Shown: positions 31,782 through 40,422, counted from the first letter of the stretch. The stretch: DNA of 64,000 bases from Halobellus litoreus (GCF_024464595.1 NZ_JANHAW010000002.1:744001-808000), one strand, 5' to 3'. Program-made: numbers and translations. The notes: generated by a model from the sequence alone, not told the origin.

Positions 31782-33596
31782 ATGGTCCACGACATCGAGC
31801 GGTATCTCAACATTCGGAGCGCCTACGGTGCCTCGCTCTCTCCCGACGACGACCGCCTCGCGTTTCTGATGGACACCACGGGCGTCCCGCAGGTCTGGAC
31901 GGTCGCCGAGCCGGGCGGCTGGCCCGAGCAACGCACGTTCTTCGACGAGCGCGTGACGTTCGCGTCGTGGTCGCCCGAGCGCGAGGAGTTCGCCTTCGGG
32001 ATGGACGAGGGCGGCAACGAGCGCCAGCAGCTGTTCCGGTACGACCTGCCCACCGGCGAGATCACGAATCTCACCGCGTCGATCGACGCGAAGCACCGCT
32101 GGGGCGGGTGGAGTCACGACGGCGAGCGTGTCGCGTTCGCCGCCAACCGCCGCGACGAGTCGGTCTTCGACGTCTACGTGCAGGCCCGCGACGCGACCGG
32201 CGACGACGCCGAACTCGTCGCCGAGGGCGACGGTTGGCTGACGCTCGGCGGGTGGTCGCCCGACGACACCCGATTGCTCGTGACGGAGGCGTACTCGAAC
32301 TTCGACCAGGACGTCGCCGTTCTCGACGTCGAAACCGGCGAGATGAGCGAACTGACGCCCCACGAGGGCACCGTCCGCTTCCAGAGCGCCGAGTGGGGAC
32401 CGGACGGCGATCACGTCTACCTCGTCTCCGACCGCGAGAGCGACACGCTCGATCTGTGGTGCGTCGACGTCGAGACCGGCGATTTCTCGCTCGTCGCCGA
32501 AGATTCCGACTGGGAGATCGACGGCGTCGCGGTCGACGACGAGACCGGCCGGATCGTCTACTCGACGAACGTCGACGGCTACACCGAACTGACCGTCGGC
32601 GACCTCGTCGCCGCCGGCGAGATCGACGCGCGGCCGACGCCGGACCTCCCCGACGGCGTCGCGGGCGGCGTCGCCTTCGACACCGCCGGCGAGCGGTTCG
32701 CCGTCACGGTGACGCGGCGGGGCGATCCGGCGAACGTCTACGTCGGTGAGTCCGAGACCGGCGCGGCCGAGCGATGGACGCGGGCGGCGACCGCCGGGAT
32801 TCCCCGAGACTCCTTCGTCGAACCCGAACTCGTCCACTATCCGACGTTCGACGGCCGCGAGATCCCGGCGTTCTTCTCGCTGCCGGAGACCGACACTGGC
32901 CACGGCGAGACGCCGGTGATCGTGGACATCCACGGCGGTCCCGAGTCCCAGCGCCGCCCCTCGTTCAGCGCGGTCACGCAGTACTTCCTCGCGAACGGCT
33001 ACGCCGTCTTCGAGCCGAACGTCCGCGGGTCGGCGGGCTACGGCAAGGCCTACGGGCACCTCGACGACGTCGAAAACCGGATGGACTCAGTCGCGGACGT
33101 CCAGGCCGCCGTCGAGTGGCTCCACGATCACCCAGCAGTCGATCCGGACGGCATCGTCGCGATGGGCGGTTCCTACGGCGGATTTATGGTACTCGCCGCG
33201 ATGACCGAGTACCCGGAGCTGTGGGCCGCCGGCATCGACATCGTCGGCATCGCGAACTTCGTGACGTTTCTGGAGAACACCGGCGAGTGGCGGCGGGAAC
33301 TCCGGGAGGCGGAGTACGGATCCCTGGCGGAGGACCGGGAGTTCCTGGAGTCGATCTCGCCGCTCAACACCATCGAGGAGATCCGCGCGCCGCTGTTCGT
33401 CCTGCACGGCGAGAACGACCCCCGCGTTCCCGTCTCGGAGGCCCACCAACTCGTCGAGGCGGCGAGCGACCACGTCCCGGTCCGCGAACTCGTCTTCGAG
33501 GACGAGGGACACGGACTCACGAAACTGGAGAACCGGATCACCGCCTACGAGGCGATCGTCGAGTTCCTCGCCGAGCACGTCGACGGCGATAACTGA
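31782..33596 (+). CDS. S9-family prolyl oligopeptidase-type serine peptidase
   Basis: 604 residues from MVHDIERYLNIRSAYGASLS. N-terminal beta-propeller (about 1-340) with blade repeats such as HRWGGWSHDGERVAFAANRR and LTLGGWSPDDTRLLVTEAYS; C-terminal alpha/beta hydrolase (about 350-604) with oxyanion segment VIVDIHGGPESQRRPSF, nucleophile GGSYGGFMVLAA, Asp in HGENDPRVPVSEAH and His in EDEGHGLTKLENR. It is most like acylaminoacyl-/dipeptidyl-peptidase members and cleaves short peptides in the cytoplasm; no signal peptide. The in-frame extension upstream (33 residues) is not family-like. Confidence 0.93.
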   Translation: MVHDIERYLNIRSAYGASLSPDDDRLAFLMDTTGVPQVWTVAEPGGWPEQRTFFDERVTFASWSPEREEFAFGMDEGGNERQQLFRYDLPTGEITNLTASIDAKHRWGGWSHDGERVAFAANRRDESVFDVYVQARDATGDDAELVAEGDGWLTLGGWSPDDTRLLVTEAYSNFDQDVAVLDVETGEMSELTPHEGTVRFQSAEWGPDGDHVYLVSDRESDTLDLWCVDVETGDFSLVAEDSDWEIDGVAVDDETGRIVYSTNVDGYTELTVGDLVAAGEIDARPTPDLPDGVAGGVAFDTAGERFAVTVTRRGDPANVYVGESETGAAERWTRAATAGIPRDSFVEPELVHYPTFDGREIPAFFSLPETDTGHGETPVIVDIHGGPESQRRPSFSAVTQYFLANGYAVFEPNVRGSAGYGKAYGHLDDVENRMDSVADVQAAVEWLHDHPAVDPDGIVAMGGSYGGFMVLAAMTEYPELWAAGIDIVGIANFVTFLENTGEWRRELREAEYGSLAEDREFLESISPLNTIEEIRAPLFVLHGENDPRVPVSEAHQLVEAASDHVPVRELVFEDEGHGLTKLENRITAYEAIVEFLAEHVDGDN

Positions 33597-33753
33597 CACA
33601 TAATATATAATTAGGGTGGTGATACCGGATCTGATAGGGCCCATCGACACGTGGCAAGTCGAGTACGACAGAGTACCACTGCCGTGAGACGTGCTTTCAC
33701 GGGAGGGTCACGCAGTATCCGTAATCAGGTTGGAGAAATACTCAGGGGACCAA
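33597..33753. other. AT-rich intergenic stretch with small repeats
   Basis: Just after the peptidase stop is an unusually AT-rich patch (33599-33617, TAATATATAATTA core), then two copies of GAGTAC (33661-33666 and 33671-33676) and an inverted repeat CCGTGA/TCACGG (33682-33687 and 33697-33702). No gene. It probably ends the peptidase transcript and may hold regulator sites for the sensor gene downstream. Confidence 0.4.
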
Positions 33754-33763
33754 ACGTATTAAT
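33754..33763 (+). promoter_or_regulatory. TATA-like box A of the GAF/PAS sensor gene
   Basis: ACGTATTAAT, centred about 25 bases before the first ATG at 33783, giving a leaderless transcript. Confidence 0.5.
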
Positions 33764-33782
33764 GGCCTGACGTTCGAGATGT

Positions 33783-35315
33783 ATGCGTATGACGAGAGAG
33801 CCTGCTGGGGGACGAGTGCTGGTCGTCGTGCCGACGACTGTCGACGGTCCCGAGACAGCAGGCTCTCGTGGCGGAGCAGACATCGCGGACGATGCGGGCG
33901 CGCGGGAGTTCCCGGACGGCGATGACGGCACTGACGGCGACGCGGTTGATCGCGACGAGCCGTTTCTTCGCGGTGGCAGTTCGAGTTCCAGGACCGAGGA
34001 GGTGACCGAGGATGACGGCGGCGGGACAGCGGCGAACCCCGAGGCCGAACACGGTGACGAGGCCGACCCGACGGGGGCGGATTCCGCGTCCCGAAGCGAC
34101 GAGGCCGATCCGGCGGAACCAGATCCGTCGATCGACACAGATCCGACCGCGGCGGACGTCGACCCGGCGGGTCGAGACTGCGACCCTGAGACGGTCCTGG
34201 CTTTGCTGGACGAGGAACTCGACGCCGAGGTGGTGGTCCGCTGTGGCGAGACGGCGACCGAGTACGTCTCGGAACTCGGGCCGACTCTCGATTGCGTCGT
34301 CGTCCTCGGCGACAACAGGCCCCTGATTCACGACCTCATCGAAGACGGGGCGGTTCCCACCATCGTCTGCGAACCGCCGGTAATCGGACGCATCGACAAG
34401 GCCGTCGCCGGGGAGAACTCCATCGAGGAGCTGGTCGAACGCATCCGAGTCGAACTGGAACACGATCACACGCGGAACGACCTCCGCGAATCGAACGCCC
34501 GGTTGACCGCGTTAAGTCACTACGCCGAGGACATCACCGCCTGCGAGACGGTCGACGCCGTCGCCGAACGAACCGTCGAGGCGATGACTGACGCCCTGGC
34601 GTACCATTACTGCGTCGTCCGCCTCGTCGAGGGAGAACTGCTCGTTCCGCGTGCGTCGACGCTTCCGAAACCGAAAGCGCGCGTTTTCAATCGCACCGAC
34701 GGGGTCGCAGGCCGAACGCTCCGCAGGAGTGAGTCGGAAATCGTCGCGGACATCCAGGCGGACCCCGACGCGATTCCCGAACACGAGGACCTCCGCGCGG
34801 GCCTGAGCGTGCCGATCGGCGACCGCGGCGTGATCCAGGTCGCCTCGACCGACCGCGACGCGTTCGACGAGCAGGACAGGGAGTTCGTCGAGATCCTCGC
34901 CGGCTACACGCGGGAGGCGCTCGAACGGATCGAGCGCGAGGTGACGCTCCGCAAGGAGCGCGACCGTTTGCACGCGTTCTTCGGAGAGCTGCCCGTCCCA
35001 GCGGTCCACATCGAGCGACTGGACGGCGTCGCGAGCGTCAAAGAGACCAACCGCGCCTACGCCGACCAGTTCGGCGAGGTCGAACCGGGAGATCACCTCT
35101 CTGAGATCGTTTCGACCGACGTGGAGCGCGAACAGTTCGAGGCGGCGCTCGAAACGGGACGCGTTTCGGCCGACATCGTCGAGCGACCGAGCGACGACGG
35201 CGAGGTCCGGGAGTTCGCTCTCAGCGTCGTTCCGGTACCGACGCCGGGGATCGAATCGTGCGCGTACGGGATCTACGTCGACCGGGCGACGGAACTCCTC
35301 GGCGCTCTGGAGTAG
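33783..35315 (+). CDS. Cytoplasmic sensor: acidic N-terminus, receiver-like, GAF and PAS domains, no kinase
   Basis: 510 residues. About 1-135 is an acidic low-complexity chain. About 135-215 resembles half of a receiver domain (VLALLDEELDAEVVVRCGET, LDCVVVLGDNRPLIHDLIED) but the phosphoacceptor Asp is not evident. A GAF domain follows (about 240-385; EDITACETVDAVAERTVEAM, RAGLSVPIGDRGVIQVAST), then a PAS domain (about 395-505). No histidine kinase, HTH or HalOD1 output is visible, so it must act through a partner. This composition is common among haloarchaeal light/redox regulators, but the missing output domain is unusual. No transmembrane segment. Confidence 0.75.
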   Translation: MRMTREPAGGRVLVVVPTTVDGPETAGSRGGADIADDAGAREFPDGDDGTDGDAVDRDEPFLRGGSSSSRTEEVTEDDGGGTAANPEAEHGDEADPTGADSASRSDEADPAEPDPSIDTDPTAADVDPAGRDCDPETVLALLDEELDAEVVVRCGETATEYVSELGPTLDCVVVLGDNRPLIHDLIEDGAVPTIVCEPPVIGRIDKAVAGENSIEELVERIRVELEHDHTRNDLRESNARLTALSHYAEDITACETVDAVAERTVEAMTDALAYHYCVVRLVEGELLVPRASTLPKPKARVFNRTDGVAGRTLRRSESEIVADIQADPDAIPEHEDLRAGLSVPIGDRGVIQVASTDRDAFDEQDREFVEILAGYTREALERIEREVTLRKERDRLHAFFGELPVPAVHIERLDGVASVKETNRAYADQFGEVEPGDHLSEIVSTDVEREQFEAALETGRVSADIVERPSDDGEVREFALSVVPVPTPGIESCAYGIYVDRATELLGALE

Positions 35316-35488
35316 TCTCCGCTTGTCGACGTCCTGGTGCTGTCGGCTCGTCGCTGTTCTGGAGTCGTCGCCGCTTGTCGCCACTCTGGTGGAACCGCCG
35401 GCCGGCGACGCGGAACCTTCGGCGACCGGATCGGCTCTGATCGATCGCCGGCGGTAGAACCAAACGGTCGGCCGTCCAAGAGCCGGGT

Positions 35489-35920
35489 ATGAGTGCCGAC
35501 GCCGAGGAGGGACACAGACAGCGACCGATTCGGTGTCTCATCGCGAAGGTGGGACTCGACGGCCACGACCGGGGGGCCCACGTCATCGCCCGCGCCTTCC
35601 GTGACGCCGGCTTCGAGGTGGTCTACTCCGGGCTCCACCGTGCACCCGGGGAAGTCGTACAGGCGGCCGTCCAGGAGGACGTCGACGTGCTCGGCCTGTC
35701 GATCCTGTCGGGCGCACACAACACGCTCGTCCCGAAAGTCGTCGAGGGGCTGAAAGAGTACGGTGCCTTCGAGGACACGCTGTTGATCGTCGGCGGGATC
35801 GTCCCCGAGGAGGACCGCGAAGAGCTCTACTCGATGGGTGTCGCGGCCGTCTTCGGGCCCGGCACCCCGATGGCGGAGACGATCGAGTTCGTCCGGGAAA
35901 ACGCCCCGCGACGAGGCTGA
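35489..35920 (+). CDS. Methylmalonyl-CoA mutase, cobalamin-binding (small) subunit
   Basis: 143 residues. The B12-binding signature D-x-H-x-x-G is in KVGLDGHDRGAHVIARAF, followed by GLHRAPGEVVQAAVQEDVDV, LGLSILSGAHNTLVPKVV and LIVGGIVPEEDREELYSMGV. It covers only the cobalamin domain, as in archaea where the mutase is split; the catalytic large subunit is not in the window. It overlaps the MeaB GTPase gene by one base (TGATG), so the pair is co-expressed for propionate or 3-hydroxypropionate-type carbon flow. Confidence 0.95.
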   Translation: MSADAEEGHRQRPIRCLIAKVGLDGHDRGAHVIARAFRDAGFEVVYSGLHRAPGEVVQAAVQEDVDVLGLSILSGAHNTLVPKVVEGLKEYGAFEDTLLIVGGIVPEEDREELYSMGVAAVFGPGTPMAETIEFVRENAPRRG

Positions 35921-37275
35921 TGGACGGAGACGACGCCGCCGGCACGAAGACTTCCCTAAACCCCGAAACGGCCGCCCGCAACGAGGAACTCGTCGGGTCG
36001 CTCTTGGCCGGCGAACACCGCGCGCTCGCCAGAGTCATCACGCGGATCGAGAACCGCGAGCCGGGACACCGCGACCTCGTCTCTCGGCTCTACGGGCACA
36101 CCGGGTCGGCGACCGTGATCGGCGTCACGGGCAGCCCCGGCGCGGGGAAGTCGACGCTCGTGGACAAACTGGCGAACGCGTACCGCGAGCGCGGCGACAC
36201 CGTCGGGATCGTCGCCGTCGACCCCTCCTCGCCGTACTCGGGCGGCTCCGTCCTCGGCGACCGGATCCGGATGGGCTCGACGGGCGGCGATATGGACGTG
36301 TTCGTCCGTTCGATGAGCACGCGAGGGCGGCTCGGCGGCCTGTCGACCGCGACGACGGACGCGATCACGGCGCTCGACGCGTTCGGGAAGGACGTGATCG
36401 TCGTCGAGACCGTCGGTACCGGCCAGAGCGAAGTCGACGTCGTCCGCGCCGCCGACACGGTCGCGGTGCTCGTCCAGCCGGGCAGCGGCGACGACGTCCA
36501 GATGCTGAAGGCCGGAATCCTCGAGATCGGCGACGTCTTCGTCGTCAACAAGGCCGATATGGACGGCGTCGAACGGACGGTCGCCGAACTGGAGGAGATG
36601 ATTCACCGTCGGGACGCGGGTCGAAACGCCTCGGGGGGCCGACCGAATGCAGGTTCGGTCCTCGGCCACCACGGTGGCGAGGGCTACTCGGGCGACGCAC
36701 CAGAAGCCCAGACGCCATCCGGGTCCCGTGCGGCCGCCGATGGGTCGGCGGACGCGGCGGCCGACGTGGCGCCCCGCGAGTCCTGGCAACCGCCGGTCGT
36801 CGAGACCGTCGCGACCTCCGGGTCGGGCGTCGACGACCTCGTCGAGGCGCTGGACGCCCACGCCGCGTACCTTCGGGAGTCCGGGGACGGCGAACGGCGG
36901 GCGCTCGACCGGCTCGGCGAGGAGATCAGGCGACTGGTTCGGAGCGACGGGAACGAACTGCTGGCTGACGAGATTCGTCGGGAGGGCGGGATAGAGACGC
37001 TGGCGCAGCGGGTTCTCGACGGTGAGACCGATCCGTACACGATATCCGAGTCGATCGTCGGGCCGCTTCGGACGTGCGTCGAGGCGAACGCTGACCGCGA
37101 GGCGGACGGCGGTAGCGAGACCGACGACGCCGCCGACGGGACCGACGGCAGTAGCGAGACCGACACCGACGCTGACGGGACCGCCGATACCGACGACGCG
37201 GACGCAGTCGGGTCCGACCGCACGACCGTCGATGACGCCGACCGCACGACCGCCAGCGACGCCGACCGCGAGTGA
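35920..37275 (+). CDS. meaB: MeaB/ArgK-family GTPase, methylmalonyl-CoA mutase chaperone
   Basis: 451 residues, about 100 more than bacterial MeaB. G1 motif GVTGSPGAGKSTLVDKLANA, G3-type region VVETVGTGQSEVDVVRAADT, G4 VVNKADMDG. MeaB loads and protects the cobalamin of methylmalonyl-CoA mutase. Between the G domain and the C-terminal dimerisation helices is a low-complexity insert (about 232-290, rich in G, A, S and D), and the last 60 residues are an acidic tail of D/T/G/A repeats. Both are probably disordered salt-adapted additions. Directly coupled to the mutase small subunit. Confidence 0.94.
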   Translation: MDGDDAAGTKTSLNPETAARNEELVGSLLAGEHRALARVITRIENREPGHRDLVSRLYGHTGSATVIGVTGSPGAGKSTLVDKLANAYRERGDTVGIVAVDPSSPYSGGSVLGDRIRMGSTGGDMDVFVRSMSTRGRLGGLSTATTDAITALDAFGKDVIVVETVGTGQSEVDVVRAADTVAVLVQPGSGDDVQMLKAGILEIGDVFVVNKADMDGVERTVAELEEMIHRRDAGRNASGGRPNAGSVLGHHGGEGYSGDAPEAQTPSGSRAAADGSADAAADVAPRESWQPPVVETVATSGSGVDDLVEALDAHAAYLRESGDGERRALDRLGEEIRRLVRSDGNELLADEIRREGGIETLAQRVLDGETDPYTISESIVGPLRTCVEANADREADGGSETDDAADGTDGSSETDTDADGTADTDDADAVGSDRTTVDDADRTTASDADRE

Positions 37276-37322
37276 CCCACCGATGCCAGCAGGCTGAAGC
37301 GCCCCCCGTTCTTACCTCGGGT

Positions 37323-38246
37323 ATGCGCCGCCGCGCTCTCGCCGCCGGACTCGCGATCGGAACCGGTGCCGTCGCCCTCGCGAACGCCGCGCTCAGACGA
37401 GGAACGCCCGAGTTGGAACCGCCGCTTTCGGGAGCCCACCGGACGTTCGAGTGGAACGGAATCGACGTTCGATACACCGAGTCCGGCGACCCCGACGACC
37501 CGGACCTCGTGCTCCTGCACGGGATCAACGCCGCCGGCTCCAGCGGCGAGTTCCGCGCGATCTTCGACGACCTCGCCGAGGAGTACCACGTGATCGCCCC
37601 CGACCTCCCGGGGTTCGGGACCTCCGACCGGCCGCCGCTTCGGTACTCGGCGACGCTGTACGAGGAGTTCGTCCGCGACTTCGTCGCCGCGTTCGATCGG
37701 CCGGCCGTCGTCGCCTCCTCGCTGACCGGTGCGTACCTCACGGCCGTCGCGGACGATGTGGCTCTCTCGGCGGTGGTCCTCATCTGTCCGACCGAACGCG
37801 GCGGCCCCGACCGCAACCTCGTCGCTCGCGAGTTGCTCCGATCGCCGCTCGTCGGCGAGGCGCTGTTCAACCTGCTCGCGTCGAAACCGTCGATCCGCTA
37901 CTTCAACGCCGACCACGGCTACTACGATATGGATCGCGTGAGCGAGTCGTGGATGGCGTACGAGTGGCGGACGGCCCACCAGCCGAACGCCCGCTACGCG
38001 CCCGCATCGTTCGTCAGCGGCTTCCTCAACGCGGACTTCGATCTCGAAGCGACCCTCGCCGACGTCGACGCGCCGGTGACGCTGCTGTGGGGTCGAGAGG
38101 CCGACATCACGCCGCTGAAACGCGGGCGCGAACTGGCCGAGGCGGCCGACTGCCGACTCGTCGTGATCGACGACGCGAAGCTCCTGCCGCACGTGGAGTT
38201 CCCCGAACGAGCCCTCGAAGTCGTCCGCGACGCCATCGGGCGTTGA
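37323..38246 (+). CDS. Alpha/beta hydrolase, possibly membrane associated
   Basis: 307 residues from MRRRALAAGLAIGTGAVALA, whose N-terminus is a short hydrophobic helix after arginines and may anchor or export the protein. Hydrolase fold features: oxyanion LVLLHGINAAGSSGEFRAI, DLPGFGTSDRP, nucleophile Ser in VVASSLTGAYLTAV (S-x-S-x-x-G rather than G-x-S-x-G), Asp near LLWGREADITPL and His in LLPHVEFPERAL. Substrate unknown. It follows meaB by about 50 bases and may be co-transcribed. Confidence 0.85.
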   Translation: MRRRALAAGLAIGTGAVALANAALRRGTPELEPPLSGAHRTFEWNGIDVRYTESGDPDDPDLVLLHGINAAGSSGEFRAIFDDLAEEYHVIAPDLPGFGTSDRPPLRYSATLYEEFVRDFVAAFDRPAVVASSLTGAYLTAVADDVALSAVVLICPTERGGPDRNLVARELLRSPLVGEALFNLLASKPSIRYFNADHGYYDMDRVSESWMAYEWRTAHQPNARYAPASFVSGFLNADFDLEATLADVDAPVTLLWGREADITPLKRGRELAEAADCRLVVIDDAKLLPHVEFPERALEVVRDAIGR

Positions 38247-38331
38247 ATCGGTCGCCCGGATGCCACCGACCGTCGAACGGAACTGTCGGTAACGCGCGCC
38301 CCGTCGTCCCGGTCGTGCGACGAACCGCTGG

Positions 38332-38339
38332 GTCTTTTT
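38332..38339 (+). promoter_or_regulatory. TATA-like box upstream of the leader ORF
   Basis: GTCTTTTT, about 26 bases before the ATG at 38363. It places the predicted transcription start at the leader ORF rather than at the NAD-kinase-like gene. Confidence 0.4.
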
Positions 38340-38362
38340 CCCTCTCCGATGTACTGACCGCT

Positions 38363-38419
38363 ATGCTCGAAGTCGAGCCGAATCGGCGGAGAAGGGGTCA
38401 GACGGTGGGGCGCCCGTGA
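38363..38419 (+). CDS. Candidate 18-residue leader peptide
   Basis: ATG to TGA encoding M-L-E-V-E-P-N-R-R-R-R-G-Q-T-V-G-R-P. Its TGA overlaps the GTG of the NAD-kinase-like gene (GTGA), and its ATG falls exactly where a leaderless transcript from the GTCTTTTT box should begin. The downstream GTG would then depend on translation of this leader. The run of four arginines is notable for an attenuation-type peptide, but this is inference. Confidence 0.35.
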   Translation: MLEVEPNRRRRGQTVGRP

Positions 38420-39162
38420 GCGGGCGTTCCGTCGTCGTTCGCGGCCGTGGATCGACGAGCGACGCCGTCGTCGACGCGCTGGCCGACCGAGACGACGTCT
38501 CGGTCACCCGAGTCGACGCGGGCGAAAGCGGCCGCGGTGCCGACGTCGGTGACGCCGATCTCGTCTTCGCCGCGGGTGAGGCCGCGCTCCTTGGGTTGGC
38601 GTCGTCTCCGACTGACCGGCCGGTCGTCCCCGTCGAGACCGGTGCGGGGCGGTACGACCTCTCGGCCGCCGACGTGACGGCGGTCGTCGACGCGGTCGAA
38701 GCCGGTGCGTTCGAGACAGTCAGGCACCCGATCCTCGGCGTGTCGGTCGCCGGCGAGCGGGCCGGCACCGCCGTCACCGACGTGACGCTTATGACGTCGG
38801 CGCCGGCGCGCATCTCGGAGTACGGAATCGAATCGCCCGACGGGTGGGCCGAACGCGTTCGGTCCGACGGCGTCGTCGTCGCGTCGCCGCTGGGGAGTGC
38901 GGGCTACGCTCGCGCCGTGGGAGGGCCGCTGCTCGCACCCGGGACGGGCCTCGTGACGGCCCCGGTGTCGCCATACGCGATGCACGCCGACACGTGGGTC
39001 GTGCGCCCACCGGTCACGCTCGCCGTCGAGCGCGACGAAGCGGAAGTGACGCTGCGACTGGACGACGCTGTTGTCGAGTCAGTACCGTCGAACGCGCCGG
39101 TGGAAGTGAGAATCGCTCGCGACCTTTCGCTCGTCCGTCCGCAGACGGTCGGTGACCGGTGA
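38416..39162 (+). CDS. NAD kinase-like protein lacking the GGDG motif
   Basis: 248 residues, GTG start. The C-terminal half resembles NAD kinase (SEYGIESPDGWAERVRSDGV, VVASPLGSAGYARAVGGPLL, LVTAPVSPYAMHADTWVV, matching the family's T-P-T-GS-AY and P-I-P-H segments). In the N-terminal half the nucleotide motif GGDGTLL is replaced by FAAGEAALLGLASS, so catalytic phosphate transfer is doubtful. It may be a regulatory paralogue or bind NAD without phosphorylating it. A second member of the superfamily (AcoX-like, 28612-29607), with GGDGT intact, is elsewhere in the window. Confidence 0.8.
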   Translation: MSGRSVVVRGRGSTSDAVVDALADRDDVSVTRVDAGESGRGADVGDADLVFAAGEAALLGLASSPTDRPVVPVETGAGRYDLSAADVTAVVDAVEAGAFETVRHPILGVSVAGERAGTAVTDVTLMTSAPARISEYGIESPDGWAERVRSDGVVVASPLGSAGYARAVGGPLLAPGTGLVTAPVSPYAMHADTWVVRPPVTLAVERDEAEVTLRLDDAVVESVPSNAPVEVRIARDLSLVRPQTVGDR

Positions 39163-39217
39163 CGGCGGGACGGGCACGTTTCGAGTCGCCGAGGAGTCCG
39201 TCGAATCTCCGCTGGGA

Positions 39218-39664
39218 TCAGATGATCGAGTTCCAGAGCGGCTCGATGAGGTAGAAGAAGCCCTGGTAGCCGGCGTACAGGAGCGCGAACACGGAGGCGC
39301 CGATGGCCGCGGTCGGCCGTTCGAGGCTCTTGCTCTTCGAGCGCGCCTCGACCCGGCGGGACTCGAACTCGAAGAAGTCCGAGACGAACACCGAGAGCGC
39401 GAGCACCGACATCACCATTCCGCCGTGTGGCTCGACGATCATGAAGAGGAACGACGCGAACACCATCCCGAGCGTCGTCAGCGTGTGCGGCAGCCACCGC
39501 TGGACCGCTCCGTCGTCGTCTTCGTCGGCCTGTGCGGCGTGTTTACGGTGCTGCAACAGCCGCGTCAGAATGTTGAGGACCACGAGGCCGAAGACGACGA
39601 GGGGAAGCACGGGTGCGAGCGCCTCCACCGCGTCGAGCGGGACGAGGAACTGTAGCGGTTGCAT
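39218..39664 (-). CDS. Membrane protein of the cytochrome b cluster (DUF7313-like)
   Basis: 148 residues, four hydrophobic helices (for example LVPLDAVEALAPVLPLVVFG, HTLTTLGMVFASFLFMIVEP, AAIGASVFALLYAGYQGFFY). No cofactor ligands are obvious apart from a His in the first loop. Last gene of the leftward cytochrome b cluster. It has its own TATA-like box (about 39685-39695), so it may be expressed separately. Matches a haloarchaea-only family I recall as DUF7313. Confidence 0.75.
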   Translation of the reverse strand: MQPLQFLVPLDAVEALAPVLPLVVFGLVVLNILTRLLQHRKHAAQADEDDDGAVQRWLPHTLTTLGMVFASFLFMIVEPHGGMVMSVLALSVFVSDFFEFESRRVEARSKSKSLERPTAAIGASVFALLYAGYQGFFYLIEPLWNSII

Positions 39665-39788
39665 ACACGACGATGGGGAGAGGACTCATTAGAGTTTTTC
39701 CAATCCGCCGCGGTGCCGGGAGCGTCGTGTGCCGAACCGCGAACTGCTCGACCGACGCGTCGCGACCGGCGGACTCGGGGAAAAAGCG

Positions 39789-40064
39789 TTACTGCGCGCG
39801 TTCTTCGAGCGCCTCGCGGGCCTGCCGGATGACGGGGATCCCGACCCAGAACGTCAGCGCGCCGATGATCGTGAACCAGAAGAACACGTCCATCAGCAGG
39901 ACGCCGAGGGTGTCGAACATCGTCGCGGAGTCGCCCAGCGACACCGGGGAGACGAGTTGTTGCTCGCTCTCGAAGCTCGGCGTTCGGTACCACCCTGCGA
40001 GGACCATCCACGCCAGGCCCGAACCCGTGAAGATGCCCAGTCCTTTAACGAACTCGTCAGCCAT
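39789..40064 (-). CDS. Two-helix membrane protein of the cytochrome b cluster (DUF7314-like)
   Basis: 91 residues: an N-terminal helix (about 8-28, LGIFTGSGLAWMVLAGWYRT), a polar loop, and a second helix (about 52-76, LGVLLMDVFFWFTIIGALTF). It overlaps the upstream gene by eight bases. No motif indicating a cofactor; a small accessory subunit of the bc-type complex is the simplest reading. Confidence 0.75.
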   Translation of the reverse strand: MADEFVKGLGIFTGSGLAWMVLAGWYRTPSFESEQQLVSPVSLGDSATMFDTLGVLLMDVFFWFTIIGALTFWVGIPVIRQAREALEERAQ

Positions 40065-40422
40065 CGTTACTTGGATCTTCTCCGGAATCCTCTTGAGACT
40101 TTCCCATTCCGCGGGCGCGAAAGCGCGTCCCGATCACGTACACGCCGGCGCCGAAGGCGATGATCGAGAGTCCCACCGCGGCGAAGATGGTGCTCAGGAC
40201 GCCGTCGGCGACGCCGAACCCGACGGCGGCGAACGCGCCGCGGACGATGTTCCCGAGAAAACTCACGTTCAGCGTCGCGGCGTCGAGGAGCATAAACCCG
40301 AAGACGACGCTGACCACGGCGATGAGCGTCGAGAACACCGTCACAGTCTTGTAGAGCCGCATCGGCACGACGACGTCGCGGCCGCGTCGCCCGGGTCGGT
40401 CGCCGCCCTCACTATCAGTCAT
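40057..40422 (-). CDS. Two-helix membrane protein of the cytochrome b cluster (DUF7315-like)
   Basis: 121 residues from MTDSEGGDRPGRRGRDVVVP. Two hydrophobic regions (about 28-50 TVTVFSTLIAVVSVVFGFML and 78-100 LSTIFAAVGLSIIAFGAGVY). Translationally coupled to the next gene by an eight-base overlap. Likely a small subunit or assembly factor of the cytochrome b complex. Confidence 0.75.
   Translation of the reverse strand: MTDSEGGDRPGRRGRDVVVPMRLYKTVTVFSTLIAVVSVVFGFMLLDAATLNVSFLGNIVRGAFAAVGFGVADGVLSTIFAAVGLSIIAFGAGVYVIGTRFRARGMGKSQEDSGEDPSNDG

Noticed and set aside
31656-33059. In-frame extension upstream of E1-alpha
   Set aside because: Antisense to the S9 peptidase; the E1-alpha family start is at MSSISIEDTD.
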